Positions 44,276 through 55,353 of a DNA stretch of 64,000 bases are shown piece by piece. A model generated the notes under the pieces. That model was not told where the DNA came from and did no database searches. It saw only the letters and a list, made by a program, of their open reading frames with translations. Every line of letters begins with the position of its first letter. Position 1 is the stretch's first letter. A program made the translations under genes and the position numbers. The stretch is from Pilaira anomala (taxonomy: Eukaryota > Mucoromycota > Mucoromycetes > Mucorales > Mucoraceae), in contig JAIXMQ010000011.1 in the NCBI GenBank assembly GCA_025716855.1, positions 62,001 through 126,000 of the forward strand. Reading direction: 5' to 3'.

Positions 44276-45413
44276 TTTTTTTTTTGTTTAAAAGGAAAAA
44301 GAAAAAAAAAAAAAAAAGAGAGAGAAAATCCCCCTCTCATCAACCAAGTGTGTTTCATGGATTACACAACACATCGGACACTCAAAACAAAAACAATCAT
44401 CATCATCATCATCATCACACTGTATGTTACAACCAAAGAAAAATAGTACTTGGTTCATCCCCAAGATCAATAGAAACGCATACAATCTATCGTCTTTCTT
44501 ATAAACGCATCGTATTCGCTTTTTTTTTTTTTTTTTTTTTAAAAAAAAAAGGTACGATTTTTATAAACTGTACAAGAGAAAAAAAAGTAGATTTCATGCA
44601 TAGCTGCGTTTTTTACATTGTTTTTCGGCTATACCGAGATACCAAGATAAAATGGTCAGAAATGATATTTTACTAAAGGCAAGAGCTTACAAAATAGACA
44701 GTACTGGAGCACTTGAATAACAGGGTATTCACAAGGCATATCATTGATTGCTTACAACAAGGATTTTGTCTCCATGTGAAGTACATTTTTTTTTTTTTTT
44801 TTTGGAGTTTAGTTAAAGGTTGTCGGCGTATAATTAAGAAAAGAAGTGTCGCGCCATTAAGAATTTATCTATAGCAGAAGGTGATGAGGTCTCGAAGAAT
44901 AATTTCTATTTCTTGATACAATCTCTTGTTTGGATTATACGTATGTGTAAGCAAGTATGTTTTTTAAAGAAAAAAAAGAAGGAATTAACAAAAAGTGATT
45001 TATAAACTTAAAATCAACCTGTTTAGTAGTGGCGGCGTGTGATCAATTTGTTCCTACATATAAAAAAAAAAGCTTTCGAGTGAGCCCACCCTCTCACAAA
45101 ATGAGAAATGATTATTATTATTTCTTTTTTTCGAAAAAGGAAAGTATATAGTAGTGTAAGACAATAATAGATTTTTTTTTTCTAATTGTTAAGGTGAACG
45201 ATAAAATTATAATTAGGCATTCAAGTCATTATTCCAAATCAAGTAATCTGTTTTTATTTTCTTTTTTGTCGAGTCGCGTTACACGCACAATGTTGTATAA
45301 ATAAAATTTTTTTCCTTATTTTAGAACAAGATACAAAGACAAAAAAAACAAAAAAAAAAAAAAGCTATCTTCTTCTTCCTTCTTTCATAATTTAATAATA
45401 ATAAATAAAAAAA
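44276..45413. other. intergenic, no gene seen
   Basis: AT-rich sequence between VMA5 and the CH-kinase gene, transcribed divergently from each end. It includes long poly-T/A runs and a short (CAT)n at about 44398-44416. No coding-like frame. Confidence 0.6.
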
Positions 45414-48181
45414 ATGACAACAATCACAAATACCACACATACCCTAGTCTTTCAAAAAGAAAATGAAGATGCAGTTAAACAATTTATAATGGATACATTG
45501 GATAAGAGCGAGTTACCTACTGGATCACTACAGGAACTATTAAAAGATGGTATTTTATTATGCGAGTAAGATTGGTTTTTTTTTTTTTTTTGTTTTTTTT
45601 GTTAGGATGACAGTTTTTCAAGTTGTATTCAACATTCACTCTCTCTTACATAGGTTAATTAAAAAGTTTTCTCCAAAGGAACCAATTGTTAAAAATGAAG
45701 GACGTACAAAATTTGCATATGTAAGTTGAATAAAAAAAAAAAAAAAAAAAATCAAATTTTTATCTTATATCATGTCATTAAATCCATTGATTAGCAAGAT
45801 AATATCGGTCAATTCTTAAGAGTGGCAGAAACCGTAAAGTAAAAAATTAAAGGATTTCAAAGAAAATTAAAAAAAAACTCACTTTTTTTTTTATATATAT
45901 ATAGCTCCATATACCCCAATCTGATTTGTTTCAAACTGTAGACTTACTTGAAGGCAAAAGAATGCAAAGCGTCATCTCTTGCTTACTAGCCATCCAAAGA
46001 ATCATGTGTGACAGAAAAGTGATTGAGAAAAGCAACATGACAGCCATGAAAAAGAACACAAGTACTCGCAACTTACTCTTATTAGTAGATGAATCACCTA
46101 CTGCTAATAAAAAAAAGTCCCAATTACCAAAGAGACCTGAAATCATTGCCTGGCCAAAAAAAATTTCTACTGCCCATAGACGGATAGAACCTATTGAAAA
46201 AAAGAAATATTTCACTGAAAGATCTCAAAAAATATCCCCCTTAGCTGCTGTATCTTCATCATCATCATCTCCTCCTCCACTACCACCAGCGCCTAAAGGA
46301 AATGGAGGTTATGTTAAATCTCAAGTAAAAATAATCACAACAAGTAACCACCATCGTTCTTCTCTTGAACCCACTCGACTTCGACTCTCTTCCGATCCTT
46401 TACCAAAGGAACCAAGACAAAAGCTTTCTTTACCACCTATACCTAAACCATCTAAATCAACACCAGCTATACAAAAGACACAACAGCCTGTAGATCCAAC
46501 ACTTGCTCAGAGATCATCTCCTGCTCTACTCAAGTCTTCGGCAGAATACACACAAGAATGTTCCAACAGAAAGACCTCTTTAAAAAAGATGGGCGCTTGT
46601 GCAATCAAAGTGGAATGCGATGATGGTTCTTTAGCCGTCTATGTAAGTATTTTAACTCTCACACCTATGTTTTTTTTTTGTCACATGAAATCCTAATCTT
46701 TTATTTCATTCAGGCACTGGGTAAAAGTATAGGTAAAGGCCAATTTGGTGAAGTCTTTGGTGGTTTAAATATGGATACTGGAGAATACGTTGCAATTAAA
46801 AGAATTAGAAGAAATCAAATGGATTGTGATGATATGGTAAAATTTATTATTATTATTTACTTCTCTTTCTCATCTATTATAATCTAAAACAATTCAAATT
46901 TAGAATGAAGTAGGTTTACTTAAACATCTAAATAGTGAACATATCGTTAGATATGTAGGGTTTTCTAAAGATAAAGAGTTTTTAAACATCATTTTAGAGT
47001 AAAGTATCTCTTTATTTTATTTATAACTCTCTATTGACTTTTTTTTTTTTTTCTGTTAGGTACGTTGAAATGGGTTCACTACAACATAATATCAAAGCCT
47101 TTGGTAAATTTCCAGAGAAATTAGCAGCTTCCTATACATTCAAAATCCTTTCAGGTTTACATTACTTACACTCAAAAGATGTCATTCATTGTGATCTGAA
47201 GGCAGCCAATATCCTCACCACCAAGACTGGAGGTTTGAAACTAACCGATTTCGGTGTCTCCCTTAGCTTGAAAATGAAAGACGATGAAAACACAGGTGAG
47301 CCTGCAGGCACACCTAACTGGATGGCACCCGAGGTCATTAAATTTGCAGGCGCATCGGCCAAATCCGATATTTGGTCTTTAGGCTGTACCTTGGTTGAAA
47401 TGTTGACAGGGAAACCACCTTATGCCGGTATGCCTTCTTTTACTGCTCTCTATCGTATTGTAGAAGACGAGGAACCTCCCATCCCTAAAAACCTGACTTT
47501 ATCTGAAGAAGGAAGAGAATTCTTAATGGCTTGTTTCAAAAAAAATCCTCAAGATAGACCAAGTGCTTATGAACTCATGCAATCAAAATGGATGGCCCCT
47601 TACTTTCATCCACACGATCGGTCTTCGCCACCCACCGCAACGGTTAAAAAGAGTAAAAGTGAACCCTTTTTAGAACTTTCCGATAGTGAGACGTTATCGG
47701 ATATACAGCAGGATTTTAGAGCAACACATGAATTTGTAGATTATCAAACAAATCAACTAGGTGAGCGCTGTTATAGCTGTCGTATGCCGATGAAGAAAGT
47801 ATGGATTAAAAATTGTCAAGGTAAAAAAAAAAAAAAAAACTAGGAATAAGATGGTATATCCTATGACACAAGGATTTAACTTTTTTTTTTTATTTAGATT
47901 GTAATTTAAAATTTCATCCTCACTGTACAAACAAAGCACCTGTTTGTTCAAATCGTAACAAACCTGTAAAAAACTGTAGTTCCAAATCTTCTTCAAGTTG
48001 TAGCAGTAATGAAGACACAAAATCTCAATCAAAATACACTCCCTTAGGTCCCCTCAATGTAATCGCGAGTGATTTAAAGAAAATGTACTTGCCTGTGATT
48101 CAGCAACGTAAATACAAGTCGGAAGGATACACCCAAGAGAGAAAAGGTTTAAGAAAAAATGGTTCATCGATCATGACATAA
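45414..48181 (+). CDS. CH domain - STE-type protein kinase - C1 zinc finger protein
   Basis: Eight exons (45414-45565, 45654-45720, 45795-45833, 45905-46642, 46714-46836, 46904-46998, 47060-47820, 47898-48181) encode 752 aa. Residues 10-125 form a calponin-homology domain (GSLQELLKDGILLCELIKKF, NIGQFLRVAET, SDLFQTVDLLEGKRM). A Pro/Ser-rich linker follows. A kinase domain covers about 333-590, with GKGQFGEVFGG, VAIK, HCDLKAANIL, DFGVSLS and GTPNWMAPEVI; it resembles the Cdc7/MEKK branch of STE kinases. A C1-type finger (CYSCRMPMKKVWIKNC, then HPHC) is near 640-690. A role in MAP-kinase or septation signalling tied to actin and lipid is inference. The catalytic loop has Cys in place of Arg before Asp (HCD), making it a non-RD kinase. 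Confidence 0.85.
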
Positions 48182-48293
48182 ATATTCTCTATCTCATAAC
48201 ACATATATACATATATATATATATATTTTTCATTGTAAATAATAATAAAAAAAAAACATATCCTCTTATTTATTAAAAAACAAGCGCCAGTCT

Positions 48294-49263
48294 TTATTCT
48301 TTCTTATTTTCTATTTGTTGACCAGGTTTTCTATCCTTGATATAATCTGCTTTATGTCTTCTACAAAACTCCTTATTTTTTTTCTCTCCTTTAGAATAAG
48401 TGTACTGGATCAAATCATACAGGTACTTGAAATAAAACATTAAATTATCGTATCGTCCATCATAGACTTGACCTTCCTTCAGTTCATACGCTTGTGCATA
48501 CTCCACATATAAATAATAAATGGCTTCAATCGTTGAAAGGTAATTGACACTTATATCTTGGAACCGCCAAAAACTCGTTAATCTGGGTTCAATCGTCACT
48601 TTCTGTACTTTGCTCAGTAACGGTGTAAGTCTTACAATCTTATTTGCTTGTCTCCAAGTCCCATCGATCACAATCATATGATCAAACGCATCTCTATCAA
48701 TTTCACTTAATTTCTTTGCGTCCTACAAAAATATACACTCACAAAATCAACATCTGACACACACACACACACACACACACAAAAAAAACTAAAAATAGTT
48801 TAATTCAAAACTTACAGGTCCTGGAAATAACATCAATACTCGTTCTGGGTGTTCATATTCTGGCATATCTTTCCAATTAAATACTCGAACATCCTCTTCG
48901 GCTAAAACTCGAGCATGAAGTGCTGTCGTTTTACCATCGGATTCTAACTCATGTTTAATACTACAGGAATGGATTATTTTAGATCTACGAAAAAAAAAAA
49001 AAAAAAAAAGTCTCGATCGTTTTTACTTGATCTACTTACATGTCAAGTGGTACAGGTAATTTGATAAAAGGTACTTGCGATCGCTCCATACCCATCACAT
49101 TAAAGCAGTAATAACAATAGTGCTTCATATGTCTCAAACAACCAGGGCATGCGAGTCGACTTGCATTCTCATAAAGTATGGTATCATCTTGGATTTTTAA
49201 ATGAGAGAAGGGTGACTTTTCTCTTACTTCTTTCAAGTCTTCTATTTGAATTGTTTTTGACAT
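48294..49263 (-). CDS. DTW-domain protein, tRNA-uridine aminocarboxypropyltransferase (DTWD1-like)
   Basis: Three exons (49263-49040, 48960-48816, 48722-48294) encode 265 aa. An N-terminal zinc-knuckle-like CPGCLRHMKHYCYYC precedes the DTW (TDD) catalytic core, seen as HEL-x-SDGKTTALHARVLA, LFPGPDAKKLSEI and IDGTWRQANKI, the last being the Asp-x-Thr-Trp signature. The family transfers the 3-amino-3-carboxypropyl group of SAM to uridine in tRNA; human DTWD1 modifies U20. The C-terminal helix ends with HKADYIKDRKPG. The gene is convergent with the CH-kinase gene, 112 bp apart. Confidence 0.85.
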
Positions 49264-49377
49264 TGTATATTATATAATATATAAAAAAAAAAGATATTTA
49301 CAGAAAAAAAAGGGACAATTTTTTTTTTCTTTTTCGAAAAAAAAAAAAAAGATTTATTTCAATGAATTTTTGTTTTA

Positions 49378-51075
49378 TCAAAGCGTTTTAGGATCATTCA
49401 AATCACAAGCGTTAGGATGTAAAGCACAATACTTTGGTTGAACAGGTTCAGCATGGATCCCACGTGCCTGTAATCGATAAACCCAATCATAGAATCGTTC
49501 AGAGACTGTTTGAACTGTTCGTCTGATCCCTCCATCATCATAACTACCCGACCAATAAAGTTCTGCAGCAGCAGCACTTCGAGGCCAAAGACGCGGTTCA
49601 AGTACGGTCGGACCTGTTTGTTCTGACCAAACAGCCACTTCACCACCCAAGACTCTACCTGTATGACTTGGTTCGATTCCAAACGTAAGATCATAGCTAT
49701 AGATACGTTGCCAGGTCTTGAAAGGGGCGCACCAAGATCCACCTACACCGCCATAATTAAAGAGATCATTCGGACTTTCCGTTTGATTTGGACTGAGGTA
49801 GCGAGGATCATTGCCTACCCATCCACCATGACCACAATCCAGATAAAAGTAATCGTAATTACTCACAATCACATCATGACCCATTTTAGTATAGATAGAA
49901 GGTGCTGCAAGCCATGTCTGAATCACTGTATTGTTCGCATAACGTCCTCCATCACGTACTGGATCTTCCCAAATAATTGGCGTCTTCTTCAAAGTTTCGG
50001 TAACGTATTTCAATAACTTGGTTGTCCACTCAAACCAAACTTCCTTTGTGGTTATATTGCGCTGTTGTGTATAACGTTGGATCCCTTCATCCAGTTCCCA
50101 ACAAGCCGTATTAATTTCATCTCCTCCTGTATGATACAAACGATCGGGGAATCTTTCAGTGGCTTCCTTTACAATATCCTTGACAAGTTCAAAAGCTTCT
50201 TTCTTCAGAGGATCCAATTGTCCTGCAGGTGGTTCGGCTGCATAAGCAGACCAAAATTCATCTCCACAAAGAATATAATCCGGATGGGATTCTCCAATCG
50301 ATGCCGTATGAGCAGGCATATCAATTTCCAACACAATACGAACCCCTCGTGACTCACCGTACTTGATCACCGTCTGAACGTCTTTTAAACTATACGTCTC
50401 TTGAGCTGAATACGCTCCCTTTTTAGAAAGTTCAGGATGTGACTTGAAATAAAAAGGCCAAGATTGAGAGTCCGTTGCATGCCAATGTAATACGTTCATC
50501 TTGTTAAATGCCTGTGCATCAATCGTACGAAGCAAGTGCTTTACAGGATAGAAATTACGTGAGGTATCAAGAAGGATACCACGATGTTCATACCTAGGTG
50601 AATCTGAAATATCAACCGAATGCGCCACCAAAGGACCATTTCTTTTACCATCTTTTGCTTGAACAAGTTGAGAAAACGTTTCAAGCCCTCGAAGTGCTCC
50701 TACCCAAGTATTGGCGGTAAGTGTAGCCTGTCCACCTTTTGAAGGTACCTGTAATGTATACGATTCATTTATACCTGCGTCCAGCTTGACTTGATTATCC
50801 TTGACATCGATCCAAAGTGTATGAAGATCTCCTCCTTGTTTCAACGTTTGCTTTGGCGTTACTTGGACTGGAACCCATCTTTCTTTAAGAATCAGCCTAA
50901 GGTATCGTCTAGCAGCATCTTGAACATGAACATGTTTAGCCCCCTTGATATCAAAGCGATCGGAAAGTTCGTTCATGGATCCTATCCAAGAAACATTCTG
51001 AGGGATAGGAAAAAGTAATGTCTTGGCCTCAATCGTCACAAAGAAAACTAATGTTACAAGTATAAAGATTTTCAT
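49378..51075 (-). CDS. Beta-N-acetylhexosaminidase, GH20 (intronless copy)
   Basis: A 565-aa protein with no introns. A signal peptide (residues 1-17) leads to the GH20 N-terminal domain and the catalytic barrel. The catalytic pair lies in YHTGGDEINTACW, with Asp near 317 and Glu near 318. Other landmarks are [42 protein letters not shown] and the [14 protein letters not shown] block ([14 protein letters not shown]). The enzyme releases terminal GlcNAc from chitobiose and glycans; it is secreted or vacuolar. It lies divergently beside a second GH20 gene (51478), but that copy has eleven introns, so the two differ sharply in structure. The C-terminus has a Cys pair (KYCALHPNACD) probably forming a disulfide. 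Confidence 0.95.
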   Translation of the reverse strand: MKIFILVTLVFFVTIEAKTLLFPIPQNVSWIGSMNELSDRFDIKGAKHVHVQDAARRYLRLILKERWVPVQVTPKQTLKQGGDLHTLWIDVKDNQVKLDAGINESYTLQVPSKGGQATLTANTWVGALRGLETFSQLVQAKDGKRNGPLVAHSVDISDSPRYEHRGILLDTSRNFYPVKHLLRTIDAQAFNKMNVLHWHATDSQSWPFYFKSHPELSKKGAYSAQETYSLKDVQTVIKYGESRGVRIVLEIDMPAHTASIGESHPDYILCGDEFWSAYAAEPPAGQLDPLKKEAFELVKDIVKEATERFPDRLYHTGGDEINTACWELDEGIQRYTQQRNITTKEVWFEWTTKLLKYVTETLKKTPIIWEDPVRDGGRYANNTVIQTWLAAPSIYTKMGHDVIVSNYDYFYLDCGHGGWVGNDPRYLSPNQTESPNDLFNYGGVGGSWCAPFKTWQRIYSYDLTFGIEPSHTGRVLGGEVAVWSEQTGPTVLEPRLWPRSAAAAELYWSGSYDDGGIRRTVQTVSERFYDWVYRLQARGIHAEPVQPKYCALHPNACDLNDPKTL

Positions 51076-51417
51076 TATTTACAATAAAAAGGAAAAAAAA
51101 AAAAAAAGAAAACAAACATAAAACAAAAAAAAGGAAAAAAAAAAAAGGTTTCCCTATTTATATAAAAAATTTGTTGGTATGGTTTTGATAAATTTAAGAA
51201 TGTAAATGGAGTTAGCCTTTTTTTTTTTTTTCATCTTGATTATGAAAGCAAGTGGATGTGTTTTTTCTTTTTCAGGTTGTATATATATATATATATAAAG
51301 CGGTATTTTAGTAAAAGGGAATATTTTGATTTAAGCTATATGATGGTTTATTGATACAATTCGCATTACATCTAATTGTCTTAATTTTATTTTTTTTCCT
51401 TTTATTTTTCTCTTCTC

Positions 51418-51469
<52 letters not shown>

Positions 51470-51477
51470 GTAGAACG
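51076..51477. promoter_or_regulatory. shared divergent promoter of the two GH20 genes
   Basis: The 402 bp between the two start codons begin with poly-A/T next to the intronless gene and end in a long (CT)n tract (about 51421-51466) directly before the start of the second gene. Co-expression during chitin turnover is plausible but not shown. Confidence 0.45.
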
Positions 51478-53387
51478 ATGCAATTGTTTATTTTATCTCT
51501 AACAATTGCTATCGTTTCTCCTTCAATTGCTTGGGCAACCTTATTATGGCCAGCTCCTCAATCTTTTGTAAAGGGTGAAGTTGAATTGAATCTCGATGTT
51601 TGTATATAAACACTTATACTTGAAGATGTAATAAAATACATATTCATATTAATATATCAATCGCTAGACTACTTTTCATATAGATGCCCCTGAAGCTAAA
51701 CATCTTCAAGAAGCAATCGATCGTTACACTCACCTCATTACTCATGAAAGATGGACACCTGTAAAATAAATAAATAAACTATTTTTGGCAATTTGTAATA
51801 CTGATGATCTTTTTTTTTTTTTATTGTTTATAGGTTCAAGTTCCTCTTACACAATCAACCAACGTTACAGTTTCAGGTCGTACACTAGCCTCTTTAGACA
51901 TAAAAATCAAGTATAAAGACATACCATTGGGATTTGACGTAGATGAATCCTATACGTTAGAAATACCAGTCAATACTCGAAAGGCTACTTTACGATCCAA
52001 TACCGTTTGGGGTTCCATTCGTGGGTTAGAAACCTTTTCTCAGCTAGTCCAGTCCCGCCCAGAACGAAATGATCAGGGTGAGCTGATTTACTATGAAGAA
52101 GATCAAGAAATAGATTCAGATAATTATGGTTTTGAAGGTTTATTCATACCAAACGCGCCTATCAAAATAAAAGATTATCCCAAATATCCTCACCGTGGTT
52201 TGATGTTGGGTAAAAATCAAGTGTTAAAATTTTAATTTAAACTAATATACAACAACTAACCCAAATCTCAATTGTTGTTTTTTTTTTCTGTTAGATACCT
52301 CAAGAAACTTTTATCCCGTAAAAGACATTCTCCGAACTATTGATGCCATGGCCTATAATAAAATGAATGCAAGTCTGTTTTGCGTTATTGTTTGTTTACA
52401 TAGCTAACCCTTTTTTATTTTTTTATTTTACACATTACACAAATCATTATATATATATTAGGTCTTTCATTGGCATCTTACTGACTCTCATAGCTTTCCC
52501 TTAAAACTCGATACTGTACCCGAATTAGCTCGTGAAGGCGCATACAAATTACACCAAAAACGTTTAGTTTATACAAAAGATGATGTGAAACAAATTATTG
52601 ACTATGCTTATGAACGTGGTGTTCGCGTCATTCCCGAGATTGATATGGTAAGCTTTTCTTTTTATTCTATCATCTTTTTACTAACCTGTATCATAAAGCC
52701 TGCTCATACAGGTTCTTGGGCAGCGGCATTTAAGGATATTACGTAAGTTATCACCTTTCTCCTTATTACATTGTTTCTAATCTCCCTAAAAAAAAATAAT
52801 TTATCACACACACACACACACACTAACAGGACTTGTACGGGTCTTCACTACTTGGATGAGTCTAATGATTGGAGTAAACGACTCGCTGCAGAACCAGGTA
52901 CGGGTCAACTCAATCCTGTTCTCGGTAAGACATACGAAATTGTAGAGAAAGTGATTTCGGAAGTAGCATCTTTATTTACCGATGCTTGGTTTCACGGTGG
53001 CGGCGATGAACCTGTATATAATTGTTGGAATCAAGATAAACGTGTTACAGACTACATGAAGAAAAATAATGCAACAGGTATTGACCTCCTTCATTTGTTT
53101 TTAAAAAAAGAATTAGATTTTATTCATAAATCCAAAAAAACTGCTATTCTTTGGGAAGGTAATAAAAACATATCAATTTTGTATCACATGCAATTAAATT
53201 TTGGGGGGGTTTTTTTTTCTTGTCTTTATATAGATCCCGTTACCAATGATCATTTGCCTCTTTCCAAAGACGTAATTATGCAAGTTTGGACAAACCCTGT
53301 TCATGTGGCTGTCAAGAAAGGATATAAAGTAATTGCATCTAATTATAATTTTTGGTACCTGGATTGTGGCCACGGTGGTTGGAAGTA

Positions 53388-53445
<58 letters not shown>

Positions 53446-54166
53446 CAAAATTTTAAGTGTTTTTAATTTTTTTTTTTTCGTTAAAAAAAAAATAGTGGTA
53501 ACGATACTTCATATGATGAACAAGTTGCACCAAAAATACCTAAATCTGTCGCTAAAGCATTATCAAAGAACAACGTAGATGATAATTATAGACCACAAAA
53601 TTGGGGTGGATCAGGTGGCGATTGGTGCAGGTAAATTATCCTCAGTTCGGTTGCCACAAACAGGAAAAACTAATCTATCAATGACAAATAGTCCATTTAA
53701 ATCATGGCAACGTGTCTATAGTTATGATATGGCCTTCAATCTAACAGAAACAGAAGCACTGAATATTTTAGGTGGCGAAGTTGCTTTGTGGTCAGAACAA
53801 ACAGATACAACTACTTTAGATGTTCGTCTCTGGTAAGTTATTTAGTAGTAGAATTTTACAAATGTTCATGTAATCTAAAAAAAAAAAAAACTTTAGGCCA
53901 AGAACTTCTGCTGCAGCAGAAATCATGTGGTCTGGAAGGTATGACAAAAATAAACATAAGAGAGATATAGGAGATGCTATGCCTAGAATATTTGATTGGC
54001 GTTATAGATTGTTACAGCGCGGAATCAATACAGAAGCATTACAACCATTGTGGTGGTAAGTTCATCTTTTTTTTTTTTATCTATAAACTTTAATACTAAT
54101 GATGTATGTAGTGGACAAAACCCTCATATGTGCGATGCAAACCATTATCCTACTCAGTCTGAATAA
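51478..54166 (+). CDS. Beta-N-acetylhexosaminidase, GH20 (eleven-intron copy)
   Basis: Twelve exons (51478-51597, 51668-51760, 51834-52209, 52295-52368, 52462-52647, 52699-52742, 52830-53158, 53234-53384, 53496-53630, 53692-53832, 53897-54055, 54112-54166) encode 620 aa. A signal peptide ends near residue 19. Landmarks: [41 protein letters not shown], catalytic [13 protein letters not shown] (Asp near 356, Glu near 357), [14 protein letters not shown] and [12 protein letters not shown]. Same activity as its neighbour. An acidic insert of about 25 residues (around 163-187) separates two conserved blocks. The intron after MN uses a GC donor (GCAAGT at 52369). Another donor, GTTTGT at 51598, is weak. 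The Cys pair at the end ([10 protein letters not shown]) matches its neighbour. Confidence 0.93.
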
Positions 54167-55353
54167 ATTAATTTTATCTTGAAAGTTCAAATCATTACAT
54201 AACTCTCCTATTTATTTATTCTTTTTTATGTAATATTTTTCTTTTGATTTCCATTGTTTATGCGCCCGTTTTATTTACGATTAATGGTAAAGATTAATAT
54301 AAATAAAAATCAGTCTCATGAACTACAAACAAAAGAGAACAACAGTCAATAAATCAATTCTTTATTAGTTTTTTTTTTTTGATAAAGAAAGAGGTGAAAA
54401 AGCTTAGGTTTTTTTTTTTTAGTTTTTTCAGCCAATCAAATCATTTTAAATTTTCTCAAAAATTTCTTCAGAATCACAAAAATTTAAAAATTTAGGATCC
54501 TGATTTTTTTCTCATCTAATTAAAGTCCTTCAATACAAACTATTTTACTATACAATATAATATTCAAAGCATGCAGAATTTGAAGACGCATCTTTTTGTA
54601 TATTTAAATTAGTAAGTTTGTTTGTAAAAAATAAACTTGCCCTAACAAAAACTGAAATTTTGTTTTCTTAAAATATATATTAACTTTTATAATTATTTTA
54701 CTCTAATTTTTATATCGTTAAAAAGAGCGTCAAATTATACATTTAACTTTGCTATAAACATAGGGTCTAAAATTTCTCTAATGACAAGATATATCCAGAT
54801 TTCTGATTTTTGTAAAAATGCAAAGGGGTTCTATGGACCGATTTTCCATAAAATTTTCTAGCGGGGCTTGAAATTTTATGCGAAGAAAATCTGGTGTAAA
54901 AAAAGATATACAATAAGTGTTAAACTACCTTTTTATCAGGGTTAAACGAAACTATTTTGAGCAGTTACTTCATTAAATTAAAAAGCGCAATCCTCCGGTA
55001 CAGTTGCAATACGCTTTGTTTTTTTTTAAAAAAAAAAATAACCTTACATTTGCTCTTTACATTGGGCTTTTATATGACTGCAATATGTATAAAATGTTCT
55101 GATAAGTATTTTCGATAAATGCTTAAATAAGAAAATAAGTACTTGATACTTAGTATGGAATGTTAACCTAATCTTTAGCGGATAATAACTCTCACCCCTC
55201 AATGCTTCATGCTAAAATCAATTACCGTTTTTTTTTTGGAAATACGATCTGAATTTAAAGTAAATCTCCAAAGCTTAAAAACAGGTCGCGTCGAATAAAT
55301 TTTGTCGTGTTTTTTCCTGTTCTTTTTCTTTTACAAAAAAATAAAAAAAAAAA
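54167..55353. other. intergenic with an imperfect palindrome
   Basis: AT-rich; no gene seen. A nested inverted-repeat structure at 54795-54894 is the only organised element noticed. Poly-A/T runs occur near the CTF18 start. Confidence 0.55.
54795..54894. repeat. nested inverted repeats, possible small mobile-element remnant
   Basis: Outer arms CCAGATTT (54795-54802) and AAATCTGG (54887-54894) enclose inner arms at 54840-54857 and 54871-54891 that pair as GATTTTC-CATAAAATTT with a 3-nt bulge, around a loop containing CTAGCGGGGCTTG. The GC-rich loop is unusual in its AT-rich surroundings. Confidence 0.5.
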
